Positions 5,526 to 5,557 of a stretch of 5,557 nt of DNA are shown in pieces. The translations under genes and the position numbers were made by a program. The stretch covers positions 1-5,557 of the forward strand of contig JAUWSP010000213.1 of assembly GCA_030610025.1 (NCBI GenBank), read 5' to 3'. How positions within the stretch are numbered: the first letter of the stretch is position 1; the number at the start of each line of letters is the position of its first letter. The notes beneath the pieces are model-generated. The model did no database searches, was not told where the DNA came from, and saw only the letters and a program-made list of their open reading frames with translations. This stretch comes from Acidobacteriota bacterium (GTDB lineage: Bacteria > Acidobacteriota > Thermoanaerobaculia > Multivoradales > JAHEKO01).

Positions 5526-5557
5526 AGGAAGGGCTTAGGGGCTTAGGGGCTTGGAGG
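5522..5557 (+). CDS. Possible start of a downstream gene (3' truncated)
   Basis: A GTG overlaps the CBS stop as GTGA, the same junction style used earlier in the window, and the frame is open to the edge (VKEGLRGLGAWR). Only twelve codons are visible and nothing identifies a product. Against it, the codons run through a tandem repeat of 8-base units, which is atypical coding sequence, and the window ends in GGAGG (5553-5557), which could be the ribosome site of a gene starting just beyond the edge. In that case this stretch is intergenic. Confidence 0.3.
   Translation, partial: MKEGLRGLGAWR
5531..5554 (+). repeat. Three tandem copies of an 8-base unit, GGGCTTAG
   Basis: GGGCTTAG occurs at 5531-5538 and 5539-5546, and as GGGCTTGG at 5547-5554 (one change). 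It directly follows the CBS stop and precedes GGAGG. Such a short array may vary in copy number through slippage. Whether it is intergenic or lies in the opening codons of the next gene cannot be decided here. Confidence 0.75.

Overview
The window is a dense, high-GC (about 60-65% by eye), entirely plus-strand stretch of bacterial chromosome. It holds one partial gene at each end and six complete genes between them; no gap exceeds 80 bases. The C-terminal part of GyrA, the GTG and TTG starts, and overlapping junctions throughout suggest a GC-rich Gram-negative bacterium. Motif style and the extended -10 promoters loosely recall deltaproteobacterial lineages (Myxococcota, Desulfobacterota, Binatota), but this is only an impression. 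I see no rRNA, tRNA, CRISPR array, insertion sequence or phage gene.

Layout. (1) 1-704: the last four beta-pinwheel blades and acidic tail of DNA gyrase subunit A. (2) 704-1264: a CPBP-family glutamic intramembrane protease whose GTG start shares a base with the gyrA stop (TAGTG). (3) A 71-base spacer holding an extended -10 promoter (TGCTAGACT) and a strong ribosome binding site. (4) 1336-4348: a tightly overlapping three-gene run of M20 metallodipeptidase (ATGA junction), CYTH triphosphate-tunnel protein (TTGA junction) and NDP-sugar nucleotidyltransferase with a left-handed beta-helix tail. (5) A 43-base spacer with the same TGCTAGACT element. (6) 4392-5525: a HAD-IA phosphatase and a two-CBS-domain protein preceded by a near-perfect Shine-Dalgarno. 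(7) From 5522: a possible GTG start of a further gene, interrupted by three tandem 8-base units and a GGAGG at the window edge.

The sequence supports three short transcription units: the gyrA-protease tail, dipeptidase-CYTH-nucleotidyltransferase, and HAD-CBS. Functionally the middle and right parts deal with small phosphorylated or peptide metabolites: peptide hydrolysis, triphosphate binding or hydrolysis, sugar-nucleotide synthesis, phosphomonoester hydrolysis and probably adenine-nucleotide sensing. A nucleotide-sugar or cell-wall salvage theme is possible but unproven. Nothing here is convincingly a new defence, mobile or RNA system. The best leads are the coupled CYTH-nucleotidyltransferase pair, the repeated promoter element, and the frame-changing tandem repeat at the right edge.
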